A stretch of DNA of 64,000 nucleotides from Hyparrhenia diplandra (Eukaryota > Streptophyta > Magnoliopsida > Poales > Poaceae), in the NCBI GenBank assembly GCA_015847255.1, contig JADLZK010009294.1, positions 124,001 to 188,000 on the forward strand, given 5' to 3'. A program made the translations under genes and the position numbers. How positions within the stretch are numbered: position 1 is the stretch's first letter; every line of letters begins with the position of its first letter. Positions 44,168-55,260 of the stretch are shown here, piece by piece. The notes below the pieces were generated by a model that did not search any database, was not told where the DNA came from, and saw only the letters and a program-made list of their open reading frames with translations.

Positions 44168-46000
44168 CAGTTCTAAAAATTTTTAAAAAAAAGAGCTCTT
44201 CCATCCAGGAAAAACGCCCGCTCCCTGGCGTCATTCCACCCGGGAGCGGCTCAAGGGCTCCCGCACCGCCGCCCGTCCCCCACCACTCCTCGCGCGCCGC
44301 CGCCGCGCCGGGCGGCCATCGGGAGGGCCCAACAAGACACCTCACCGCTTCCCTCCTCCTTGTTTGCCCCCACGCCCCCCCTCCACCCCCTCCTCCAACA
44401 CTTTTTCGGCCTCCCGGTCGCCGCGCCGGCGAGGCGCCCGACGGCCCCTCCTCGGGCGGATCCGGGCCTTGCGGCCGGATCCGCCGGCGGCGGCCTGCTA
44501 GGGTTTGGGCGGCGGCGGCGTCAGCGCCTGGCGGCCGGTGGCGCCACCTCTCCTCCCCCGCCCCACTCCAACGCCAGGCGTGGTCGGTAGCCGGCGGCCG
44601 GCGGCGCCGTCCTCCCCACCGGCGGCTCCGGCTTGGTGGGTGGAAGGGGGCTCGGGCGGCGGGCCCCGCCGGTTTGGGCGGACGGCGGCGGTCCGGGCCC
44701 CTGGGCGGCCGGCGGTGCCACCTCCCTCCCCACGCTCCTACACGCCAGCGACCGCGGCCGGCCGGCGGCCGTCGGCGTCGCCCTCCCCACCGGGCAACTC
44801 TAGTTTGGTGGGTGGAAGGGCGGAACTGCTCGTCACACTAGGGTGGTTGCTGCTTTGTGAGCCCCCGGCGTGTGGTGACGATGCGGGACGCGGTGGCCAT
44901 CCTCCTCCACGTGTGGTGGGTCGATGGATGGCCATGGCGAGGCCCCAACCCTTGGGCTTACCGGCGCGGGGACGGGCCAGTAACTCCTATGCGCGAGCGG
45001 CCTCGTCTCGGGCCGCACGTGGGATGGTTAACAGCCGGGAGAACAATGGTGGCCGCGACGACGGCGGTGGGTGAAAACCCTATTCTCGCGGGTGATGCCT
45101 TGGGCGACGGCTGGGCGCCTGCGTCATTCCCTTCCCCGAAGGTGTCGTCTTCTTTGTGCCGATTGGCCGGGCCGCCGAGGCTGCGGGAACGAAAGTTCAG
45201 TGGGTTTCTCGTCGCGGGTTGGCGCGCAGCATCATTCCTTCCCGGAAGGTTGCGTCGAACCACTCGAGCTCTCGCGCCGCCTTGCGTTCCGCCCCAACAT
45301 CATTGTCGCCCCCCGTCCTCGCTCGCTCCTTGCCGTCGCCTTGGACCGCGGCTGCGGGGGTTGACGCCACCGCCGCCGCCACATCATTTGGATGAGGTCC
45401 ACCGATGTTGAGTTCGCGACCGAAGTTCTCCACCGTGATATTCTCGTAGCGTCCCTTGTTTTGTGGTTGTTGCAGCTTGCCTAACGAGTCATCCTCGCCC
45501 GTTGCGCTTGGAAGTTGACGCCATCGTGGTCGCCGTTGTCGTTGGTCTTGGCCACCGACGTTGCGCTCAGCTTGGAGTCGTCTCGGGGTTGACACCATTG
45601 TTTCGTCGTCATCGTTGCTTGGTCAGGCCACCGACGGCGCTTGGATCCACCTCGGGCAGTCGGTGCCGAGTGTGTGACTCCCCTAGATGCACCAATGCTT
45701 GGGTGTCGGTGACCCGGACTTCCACTACTCTATTCTTTTTGCATCTCCTGAGTATCGGCCTAGCGAGGCTGCATGTACACTCTAGCGGTGGTGTTGTGTG
45801 GTTTGGTGGGGTGCTACTTCTTGCTTTCGGCAACTGTTGCCATCTTTGTTTGTTTGTGACCACTTTCTCCATGGTTGCGCTGTGTTGAGTTGTGTTTTGT
45901 TGTGTGGTATTGTATTGTGTTGTTCAGCCAGGCTTGGCTTTTTCTCTTAATGAAAATGACACGTGAAGTCGTGTTCGAGAAAAAAAATCAGTTGTAGAAA
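44168..46000 (+). mobile_element. Poly(A)-tailed non-LTR retroposon without RT (about 1.8 kb)
   Basis: Body 44180-45988 inserted in CPK exon 3. It starts in a very GC-rich region, passes to a T/G-rich 3' part and ends GTGTTCGAG followed by 8 A, wording like grass LINE 3' ends (TTAATGAAAATGACACGTG just before). The flanks form an imperfect 12-bp direct repeat: CAGTTCTAAAAA (44168-44179) and CAGTTGTAGAAA (45989-46000). No RT or endonuclease is seen; the long GC-rich frames lie on both strands. Probably an internally deleted LINE or a LINE-mobilised non-autonomous element. Confidence 0.65.
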
Positions 46001-46087
46001 GCAGCATTGAGGGTACATATCTGCACACATAGAACTTCTGAACAGTAATGCTTGCAACGCAAGTTTTCATGATGCCCTTGATGGCCT

Positions 46088-46131
46088 AATGTAGATCATA
46101 GTTTCTTCTCAAAAAAAAATGTAGATCGTAG
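46088..46131 (+). mobile_element. Ultra-short poly(A) retroposon insertion (16 bp) at the exon 4 acceptor
   Basis: Insert TTTCTTCTC plus A-run (46102-46117) is flanked by AATGTAGATCATAG (46088-46101) and AATGTAGATCGTAG (46118-46131), a 14-bp direct repeat with one mismatch. The CPK copy A lacks the insert (27948-27970), which gives the empty site directly. The duplication also duplicates the splice acceptor TAG. Confidence 0.85.
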
Positions 46132-47678
46132 TTGGGTGCCTATCCGAAGAGGAGATCACAGGGCTTAAGGAGATGTTCAAGAACATTGACAAGGATAACA
46201 ATGTGACCATTACGCTTGACGAGCTCAAACACGGGTTCGCAAAGCATGGACCCAAGCTGTCCGACAGTGAAATGGAGAAAATAATGGAAGCAGTGAGTTT
46301 TCAGATTACAATTGTTTAAAAGAATGTGATTCTATTCAAAGTGAAGAGGTAGTCTGAAAACACCCCTTCTGAAATGTTTTATACAGGCTGATGCTGATGG
46401 CAACGGGTTAATTGACTATGATGAGTTCGTCACTGCAACAGTGCACATGAACAAATTGGATAGAGAAGAGCACCTTTACACAGCATTCCAGTATTTCGAC
46501 AAGGACAACAGTGGGTAAGTTGAACCTTAAAATGGTACAGTTGATACCTGAATTCTGGATGACATATATCATATATAAGAACACTTATAATTCATTTATC
46601 TCACACAGGTACATTACTAAAGAAGAGCTTGAGCACGCCTTGAAGGAGCAAGGGTTGTATGATGCGGAAAAAATCAAAGAGGTCATCTCAGATGCCGACT
46701 CTGACAATGTAAGGAACAAACATTACGTAAATTTTAATTGACATAATAAACTTTAGAAACCACAGAAATATAATACACTAAATCAAATGACTAACTTGTC
46801 ACAAGTAATTGTTCCACGTACTGAGTGTATGTGTTTTTACTTTCTTATTAAGTCAGGAGACTTAAGTTTACTTTTGCACATGCAGGATGGAAGGATAGAT
46901 TATTCAGAGTTTGTGGCGATGATGAGGAAAGGGACAGCAGGTGCCGAGCCAATGAACAAGAAGAGGCGAGATGTAATCCTATAGTGAAGCAGCGAGTGTG
47001 TAATGTGTATAGCAGCTCAAAACAAGCAAATTTGTACATCTATCCACAAAAGCAATGGAGTTACTTTTGCGAATGAGTTCATGGATGGTTGTGTACATTG
47101 TGCAATTGAATACTATGCATACTTAAAAACTGAGAAAGACATGGACGAGTGCATGATGCATGCTAATCAGTATGGAACTCCTGAACCAAACGGAAGCCTG
47201 ATGTACTAGTGCTAGAGACAGAATAATAGGATTGTGAGAAAGCAATTGCAGATTTCAGAAGACTACAGCTGGCATCTATTATTCTCATTGTCCTTGCACA
47301 AAACAGACGACACATTTGATTATTTGAATGAACAACATGCAACAAGATCTACTGATAAGGTAACACTATGACAGAACACACAATGATGTAAATTTATCAA
47401 TAAAGTTGAGAAAATTAGAATGGTCTAGACAGATAAAAATCATCACAAGATACATTCTCTACACAGAAAAGTAGCTATTGCTTTGAGCACTTCCACAGTT
47501 TGTATAAGGAACATCATGATACTTGAAACAACCACTGGCAAAAAAGAATGGTCTATATGGTCACAGGGAAGAGGTTCTGAGTTCAGTTATTTCACAACAA
47601 CATATTTCTTGCATGTGGCAACTGGCAAACTGAATAAAAATACGGAACAAAGGGAAGCTCGTTCTTACCTAGGAGAGT

Positions 47679-48446
47679 TCAGTTACTACTTTCAAGAGAA
47701 CCCTTCGCTTGCAGAGCTTCAAGTTCCCTTCGGCGGCGTTCTCGCTATATAGTTGAACACAAAGTTAAATGGCTGAAATTATAACATGCATATATCAAAT
47801 CAAGAAACAAGTACACAGATGAACAAAGGTGTCCGCAAAATGGTACTGTTCTGAATTCTGATACAAACATCACAAGAACTCCTGAAGTATCATCCTTGAA
47901 ATCTACAGAGCTATAGTTTCCAATAACATGCAAACTATGGGTAGCATCATTTTCATCCCAAGCTAGGCATTTCAGCAAACGGTTGGTGACACACATTCTG
48001 GAAACAGAACACAAGACCACAAATCCAATTAAATCAACAAAAATATTCTTTGTATGCAATTAAGAAACGCAGGTTAATGTCAATCCTAATCCAGGGACAT
48101 GGCTACAAAGGCACAGCCACCTGGCCACAAAGACATTCCTTCAAACAGCTGACGCACACGCCCCCAGACAACATCGATCAGCAAGTGCGTCCAACTAAAG
48201 CCGTGGCGAGAGAATCAGTATTGCGACTAGTAAAGGATTAATTAAAGGCTAAAGCCTGAAGCACTGAGCTCTGCGATGGGGATGGTGAGGAAGGAGGAGA
48301 AAAGGGTGGGGTTTGTCTGGTACCCTTCGTTCCCAGTAGGGGTGGAAGCAGACGAAGTCGTAGACGGGACTGATGGTGTTGAAGAGCGCGAGGTTGACGC
48401 CCATGAACACCAGCAGCCCCGTCATCGGGCGCGCTCGGTGCGGCAT
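47679..48446 (-). CDS. Small conserved plant protein, two exons, 62 aa
   Basis: Exon 1 is 48446-48324 (41 codons, MPHRARPMTGLLVFMG...), exon 2 47744-47679 (21 codons plus TGA). The donor AGG|GTACC and acceptor ATATAG|CGA give a phase-0 junction. The product has one hydrophobic segment (about residues 9-24), then SPVYDFVCFHPYWERR, and an Arg-rich tail (RERRRRELEALQ). I recall small uncharacterised plant proteins with the same TPVYDFVCFxPYWERRRERRR wording, so it looks like a real gene of unknown function, possibly membrane-anchored. It has no frame damage, unlike its neighbours. It overlaps the end of the CPK duplication (47650) closely but is outside it. The upstream region is GC-rich. Confidence 0.72.
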
Positions 48447-49543
48447 CTCGCTCTCTCTGTCCCTCCCTCCTCGCCCTTCGTCGGGCCGAGACCACCAGAC
48501 AGACGGGTTGCCAAGGCAAGGCGCGTTGAACGTCTCGAGGACCGGACCCGCACACGAGGCGGCGGCGGCGGCGGAGCGCAGACGGTCCTGGCGCTGTTCC
48601 CCACGCGCTCAGGTCGCAGGCATAGCCCGACAGACAGAGGTTGAAGACGAGAGCTGTTTTATCGTTTTGGGCTTGGCAGAACTGCCAAAACGTGGGCCAG
48701 GCCAGCGTTAGGCTTCTGGCGCATGTCGGACTCGCTTAACAGGCCAAGTGCTCATTCGCACGGATGCCCACCCACTCCTTCTGTGCAGCCCTGCTTGGCA
48801 CTTCTGTTCTTTTATTAATTTTGCTCAAAGGAAAATTCTGTTCTTTAATTGGCCAGGACGCCAGATTGCTATTTTATTCTATTCGGAATTTCTATTCATC
48901 TATCGGGTGTTATTCTGTCTCTTAATCAATCAGTTTTTTTGGCTGTGATCTTGCTAAGATTTCGTGCTATTTGTGAGTGCGTGTCATTCCCGTGGCTCGA
49001 GCTCCGGCTCCGGCTCCGGCTCGGCTCCGGCGGTTCTTGGGGAAGCCTATGAGGGCGTCCCCAACTGGCTATTTAATTTTTTTCCGAAGAAACTAGCTAT
49101 TTAGTTAGTTAGATCGTACGACAAGTAAAAGCAAGAGAGAGTAGTCACTAGCGACGTAGTCCAAGAACATGTGAGAGAAGTATGTAGATCCAATGAGTGT
49201 AAAATAGTCTTCTTTCTTATCTTTCACATCCACATCGGTGACTAAGTACCTAGTACTAGCTATTACCATTGCGGATGCAATTTGAAGACCCGAACACACG
49301 TTTCCATGGCGGTTGTGAGTTTTTTTTTTCTTTTCCTCTTTGGTGACTTGGCTGTTGTGAGTTGTGAATGCGGACCATGCATGCATGAGACGGCGATGGC
49401 TGTTCATTTTTTTTTGGGGGGGGCGCTTGTACCCGCTAACGAGACCCTCGGCCCACAGTATGGAGGGGTACATGACCGCCATGGTGGGTCTGCGGCTTGT
49501 CGGCGTCGGGGATGGCCTTCATCTCTCGCTGGCAGCCCTTGAC
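48447..49543. other. Intergenic with a (CTCCGG)n run and a MITE-like stretch
   Basis: 48450-48640 is the GC-rich 5' region of the small gene. 48995-49032 is a CTCCGG/GGCTC simple repeat. 49055-49278 starts GCGTCCCCAACTGGC and ends CATTGCGGATGC, an imperfect inverted pair of the kind seen in grass MITEs; target duplication not clear. A plus frame at 49282-49542 starts with a hydrophobic run but has no further support. Confidence 0.4.
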
Positions 49544-52500
49544 TGTAACACCCCGGTGTTAATTACCAGCTAAACAGAGGATTTGGACAAAAACAACTTT
49601 AGTTTATAGTATAAAATTTTGATTTGATTAGGTTTCCGAAAACCCTAGGTTTCTAACCCTCTTTTACCCCCTTTTCTCTAGTTTCCAAATTATGCAAAAT
49701 TTGGGGTTGGTTTCAAAAAGAGAAAAGGTAGAGCTTTCAAAATTGAACCAAAGTGATATTTTGAGTTTTCAAAGTTTAGTTCAAAATTTTAAAGTAATTT
49801 TAAATCCCAAAATACTTTTATTTTGCCCTAAGTTTGTATTTCAAAATCTAGGCCGAATTTGAAAATGCTTCAAAAGGTGAAAATGTTTATCTTAAAAAGT
49901 TGAGCAACTTTTGTTCTTGGAAATTTTTGAGTTCAGTTCAAATATTGGGAGAATTTTGCAAGAATTCGAGTTAGGGTTCTCTCATTACAAGAACTCCAAA
50001 GGGGGAAAAATTCCCTTTCTCTTAATCTCTCTCTCACTGGCGCCGGCGTCCGCCGTGGCCGCCTCGACCCTTCCGGCGTCGCGCACCTGGCCGTTGACGC
50101 TGGGCGCGTTCGCGGCGCCCGCCACCTCACCATCCCTTCCCTGTGCCCTATAAAGCCCGGCGAGGTCGCCGCTTTCTTTCCTTTTTCCTCTCTCGCACCG
50201 CCGCCACGCTTGGGTAGCTCGCTTTCGCTTGGCGCCGCCGCCAACGAGCACTTCCAGTCCAAATCAAGCTCGCCAACGGGTCCATAAATCTCCTAGCGCG
50301 CCGCTTGAGCTAGACTTGCCGCCCAGCGTCGTGCCGCCCGGCCGTAACCCCATCTTCTCCGCGGCCGGGCCAAAAACGCCCGCCGTGATCCGCCCCCCGC
50401 CGATCGCCCGTCCACGGTGAGTCTATCACTGTGTCATCTTGTCGCGTTGAGCTCGTCTTCATGTCGTGAACATGGTCGGCTCCTCCTTTTTAACGTTACC
50501 GCGCAGGTTTCGCCGGAACGTCGCCTTGCCATCCATCCATCGCCGCCGCAGCCGCCATTCCCGTCGACCACCTAGCTCCGCCTCGTCTCCGGTCTCTCTA
50601 GCGCGAGCATCAGCTTCGTGGTGAGCTCCTAGCCATGTCCATGTACTCCTTTTCCTCTTTGCCTCGTTGTCGCCGTCGGAACATGCGTCGCCGACGAGCG
50701 CCGCCCCGCTGCTCTGCTCGGGCACTGTCGGGGACCTGGGAAATCGGGAATAGAAGAAAGGTCAGGGGTCTAGGTGCAAAATTTATGACTCATGTGAATA
50801 GTGTTTCCTGTAGCAGTATAATTTTGTAAAAGATGAAGTGCCTTTTTGCAAAATTTCCAGGAGAAGCTGGGTCGGTCTGTCACTGTTCCTCTGGGCCGGC
50901 CCATCACTATTCAACATAGGCCGGTCCACCATACACAGTAATGGGCCGTGAATAGTAGCGAGCCAAACAGTTCTGGGCCGCGCTGTTTGCACAGTTGAAA
51001 GGTCCTAATGGCTAGAGGGGGGGTGAATAGCCTATTAAAAAATCTTTCAACAACACTAAGCACCCGGATTAGTAAATAAGATGGCGAAGCTAAATAAGCG
51101 ATGCTACACACTATCTATGCAAGCCACAAGTCAAGCAAGATATATCTAATGTCTCTAGGTTCACACAAGGGCTATGTCACTAGATTACTCCTAGGTGATC
51201 AAACAATTCTAACTAATTTCAACACTAGGAGCTAAGCAAACTACACAAGCTAAGCAAGGCTACACAAGTATACTAGTGAAAGTAATGCAAAGAGGCTAGA
51301 ATACAATACCACCGCGGAGTGTAGAGGTGGAAGCCAATCACCGTGATCACCGAGAAATCTCCAACGAACAAGAACAAGTGACACGATGATTTTTCACCGA
51401 GGTTCACGTGCTTGCCGGCACGCTAAGTCCCCGTTGTGGCGACACACTCACATGGCGTGTGCTAAGTTTAATGGCCGGTGCCAAAACCCCTATGGGGGCT
51501 CAAGCAAACGATCACAAGAGAGGGTCCAACAAGCCACGAGCAATCCACTAGTGCTCCTTTTCGCGAATCTCCCGTGGGGTAAGGAACGACCCCTCACAAT
51601 CACCACCGGTGTGGCCTCAAACAAGCTCCACTTGAGCTCAACACCGCCTCTTGCTCCAAGCCGCTAGGAACCAGGGCAAATTCCCAAGATAACAAGAATC
51701 CCGCGGCTTCTCCAAGGATGAAGTGCTTCTAAATGCAACCGATGCAAGCAATGCACTTCTATCTCTCTCAATCTCACCAAGAATCTGAATTAGTGATGAG
51801 GAGATGAGTGGAGAGGAGTCTCACAAGCTCACTAGCAAGTTAGTGTGTTCAAATGTGCGGGAGAGAGACTATGAAACCGACCATCCAAGTATATATAGCC
51901 TCCTCCAAACAAAAGAGCCGTTGCCTTCAAATTGGGTGTTTCAGGCGCTGGCCAGGACGCGCCGGCCGGACGCACGGGGCCGAAGTCCGGTCGGCGGGTC
52001 CGGTTAGTGCTTTCCGGTCACTACCGACAAGCCACCGGCCCCACGGTGGCGGCTCCAACCACGTGTCCGGTCACGGGTTCGGGCCAAGACCGGAAGCGTC
52101 CGGTCCGGACGCGACCGACCGGGGCCACCGGTCAATGCGTCCGGTCACCACCGAAGCGCCCCGGCCACCTCAAACAAAGTGATTCTTCTTCCTTTTCTTT
52201 GCTCTTTGCTTCAAACTTGCTTTCGCCTCTTGCCATAGGTTGCCAACACGCCAAAATGAACACGTTATCACCAATGTTAGCACGTCGAGATGTTAGGCAA
52301 GATCGGGGTTAGTGCTCTCAATGTCCTAAATGCAATATGCAAGTCAATTGGACCTAGAAGCACTTCATGCAAGGATTGTCGTGGCATCCCTCTTGATAGT
52401 CGGCTATCTATCCTATAATGTGATCACACGCTCTATCGTGTCTTGATCACTGAAAGGAAAACCCTATCAAGATACCTTTGCCTTGATCTCCCAGGTTCCT

Positions 52501-54790
52501 CTCAAGCCGATCACCGAGCTTGACGATCCATCAAGTCCACCGACATTATCCATGTTCATGATCATCATGCTCCTTGTCATCCACCTAATCCTTTCTTAAG
52601 TCACACACTTAGAGCAAAGGATTAGTCCACAAGTGTGTCATCAATTTCCAAAACCAAACATGAGATTTCAACAGATCTTTGGGCCAAATACGCCCAACCT
52701 GTCTTTTCGATTATGAAATGTTTTATTCAATTTCATTTATTTGAATAGTGCCTGATTTTGTAATTTTCATATAAATTCAAATACTTGCTTATAAATTTTG
52801 AAAAATTTTGTGTAACCTTCCTATGAGTATGTCTACCCATGAAAAATTTGAAACTTTGATTTTGAGTAGTTCTTGCATGATTTAAAATTACATTGTTTAA
52901 TTAAAAAATGCATCTTCCATGATTTTTAGAAAATAAAATATTTGTCCAAAAATCATGAAACTTTATGTGGTGCTGTTTTATGATATGTTATGCTTGTGTA
53001 AAAAGTTTGGAGCCATTTTGAGATAGTAATTTATTTATTATTTTATGCTTTATTTAGTTAATTGTTAAATGTGATGATTAGTTAGGTTTTATGTGACTTT
53101 TGGATTGTTTTGTGAATCTGGGATCATACCACAATCAAATGGTCCTTGAGAACTCCTTTAGTGATATAGGTAGTTCAACAAGTTGGTTTTGTTGGGTTGC
53201 AACTTTATCGTGAAGTAAAGTTATATTTCAGTGCTTATCATTTCATGCATCCATCAAGCATTATATTTATATTTCATCATCTTAAGCAATGCATCATTTA
53301 TCACGTGTAGTAAACGTGAGTGATGTGGTTCACGATGATCAAGCTTTTGGAGAAGGTGCATCTGTCCAAGGTGTTGGTGTCAAGTGTGACCTCGGATGAT
53401 CCGACTTGAATCGATTTTCCTTGCAACACGTGCAAGCCCCGGTTCATTTAAACCCTTCCTTGTGTTTTACAAAGCTTTATATCACCTTTGCTTAATCTGT
53501 TGCATTAGGTGATAGGAGTTGAATGACAACCTAATTGATGCATTACCCATCCTTGATTATTTTGATAACTACCTTGGCAAACCCGTTTTGGTAAAAATGC
53601 TTAGAAATGCTTAGCCATGCTAAACTAGTTAGACTTTTGAGTCAAAATGTGACAATTCTCCAATTGATAGCCCGAATGGGCATTTGTTGAACAAGGATGT
53701 TATATGATGAAACCATACTTTGGGATATGGTATTGAAATTGAGACCGGTCGGGTAATTTTATACGGGAATGGAGTCTCGGTGTAGTATTTCCGACTTGTC
53801 GATTAAGGACCATTTCGTTGTAAGCAATGTGGACCGAGACTATTGAACGTAAGTTGCGCCCGAGGTCTTTTGGCCAATGGCACGCGTGCGCTCGGGCGTC
53901 ACCCCGGTCGCTTGAAACTAGTACGGTCACATACTCCGGTAAGCCCGATCTCGGGGTGTCAAATCGGAAACGCATAACCCGGCGCCTTTGGGGTGATGGG
54001 AGATGGCGGAGTAGCGTGTACCCACCGACTTGAATGTTTGGTCGTCACCTAGCTTGAATGTTTGGCGGTGCGCCTCTAGCTTGAATGTTTGGCGAGGGTG
54101 CGTGGTGTATCGTGCTCTCGGGTGCGTAGGATGCGGTTCCGTTTTTGAACGATCCGAGTAAAGGTTGATATATGCAAGCTTAAGTGCTACATATGTCGTG
54201 TGGAAAGGACTCCCCAAAATTTGGGTCATAATCGGTTTTCAAATCGCCGTGCTTTCGAAAATGGAGACTCGGTTTCCCATTACATCGTAGTTTAATTATG
54301 AAACAATGAAAGTCGGAATAAGTGATGGGATGGACAAGAAAGGTTTGTACTTTATTATAAGATTATTTAGATGGTAGTAGCCAAAGGTAAATAATGATTA
54401 AAATGTTGAAAGTAAGGATTCACTATTAGTAAGCTTTTTCGCAAAAGAGTCCTTGAATCTTGCTTAAGCCTCACCTTGAATTCCCTCAGCCTGCATTCCT
54501 GAGTCTTCTCCTATTTTCTTTAGTCGGGTAAGTCTTGTTGAGTACTCGTACTTTCGGGGGTTTGTTAGCCCATGTTGCGTGTCTTCGACTCGTCTTTGTT
54601 AACCAAGGTTATGTCGGTGGGCTCGACATAATCTGGTCTTCTAGTTCTTCTCTGCTTCCGCAAATAAGTTAAGTTTACTCAACAGTAACTTATTCATGTT
54701 TTATAAATTAATATTATAATTCTTCCACACTCCGATTAATATTTTTGTAACAAATGTTGTAAGGTTGTAGTTACTCCTTTGTTGATCCTG
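49544..54790 (+). repeat. Gypsy-type LTR (plus strand) with nested insertion
   Basis: Starts TGTAACACCCCGGTGTTAAT at 49544, the common start of Tekay-like grass LTRs. The 3' part has CTGCTTCCGCAAATAAG and AT-rich sequence to about 54790, resembling the R-U5 end of such LTRs; the exact end and CA are not visible, and no primer-binding site follows. Minus the nested element it is about 3.5 kb. 50020-50750 is GC-rich. Confidence 0.6.
50996..52670. mobile_element. Nested solo LTR-like element (1675 bp)
   Basis: Begins TGAAAGGTCC (the first T at 50996 may belong to the flank) and ends GAGATTTCA, so it has TG...CA ends. The flanks read ACAGT (50991-50995) and ACAGA (52671-52675), a five-base repeat with one mismatch. 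The host LTR sequence (TTTGCACAG / ATCTTTGGGCC) is continuous across it. There is no coding content. Confidence 0.55.
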
Positions 54791-54889
54791 GTATGAGTTA
54801 CAAACAGGGCTTCTTATGTTATCTAGCGTATATGCATGGCTGTTAGAGGTCTTAGAGACAATGACAGGTGCATGTGGGCCATATAATTT

Positions 54890-55260
54890 AGGAGGTCCTG
54901 TTACATTGACGAAGTTGGTGTCCACCTCGTCCATCCACGAAACGAGGTCGTACACGAACTCCACCTTGCCGTCGTCACCCACGGCGGCCAGGGCCCTGAT
55001 CCTGGCCAGCTTCTCCGGCTCCTTCTTCTTCTTCTTGTTGCCGTCGCCGGCGGCGGCGAACTCCGCGGCCTTGTCCGCGCACTTGCCCACCAGATTGTAC
55101 TTGGTGCCATCGAGCCGCCGCAGCTCGGCGAGCAAGGATCAGAAGTTGGCCACCATGAGCTCCGTGGCCGCGCCGATGACCCCCGAGCATGGCGTCGTTG
55201 AAGGTCCTGGCTTGCGGGAGGAGGGAGTCGTGAGCGATGGTGCACGATCACCGGCATCAC
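54890..55260 (-). pseudogene. Unrecognised GC-rich gene fragment, broken
   Basis: The 54701-55135 frame begins LAELRRLDGTKYNLVGKC, has a Lys run (NKKKKKEPEKL) and VEFVYDLVSWMDEVDTNF, and looks like coding sequence (GC-rich third positions) up to about 54900. Upstream, in another frame, ARTFNDAML and GAATELMVANF may belong to the same protein; an extra G in a G-run near 55190 and a TGA before the Leu block break it. I do not recognise the family. It is stranded between transposon sequence, so a captured or relic fragment. Confidence 0.4.

Larger units (their letters stand above)
44076..46984 (+). pseudogene. Partial CPK duplicate (exons 3-7), interrupted
   Basis: Exon 3 is split by an insertion (44076-44173 and 45994-46012); exons 4-7 are 46125-46292, 46387-46514, 46609-46708 and 46886-46984, all the same length as in the full gene and all open. 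There is no kinase domain, so at most a product with EF-hands could arise. In EF1 the loop reads DKDNNVTITLDE: the conserved loop Gly is Val, which should weaken Ca2+ binding. EF2-EF4 are intact. Exon 3 ends in a stop (TAA at 44174) created by the insertion. Confidence 0.88.
44068..47650 (+). repeat. Segmental duplication, copy B
   Basis: Matches 27736-29485 at high identity, interrupted by the 1.8-kb retroposon 44180-45988 and the 16-bp insertion 46102-46117. Confidence 0.9.

Noticed and set aside
49282..49542. 86-codon frame with a signal-peptide-like start
   Set aside because: The hydrophobic run comes from a T-tract (TTTTTTTTTTCTTTTCC); the rest is unlike any secreted family and runs into the LTR start.
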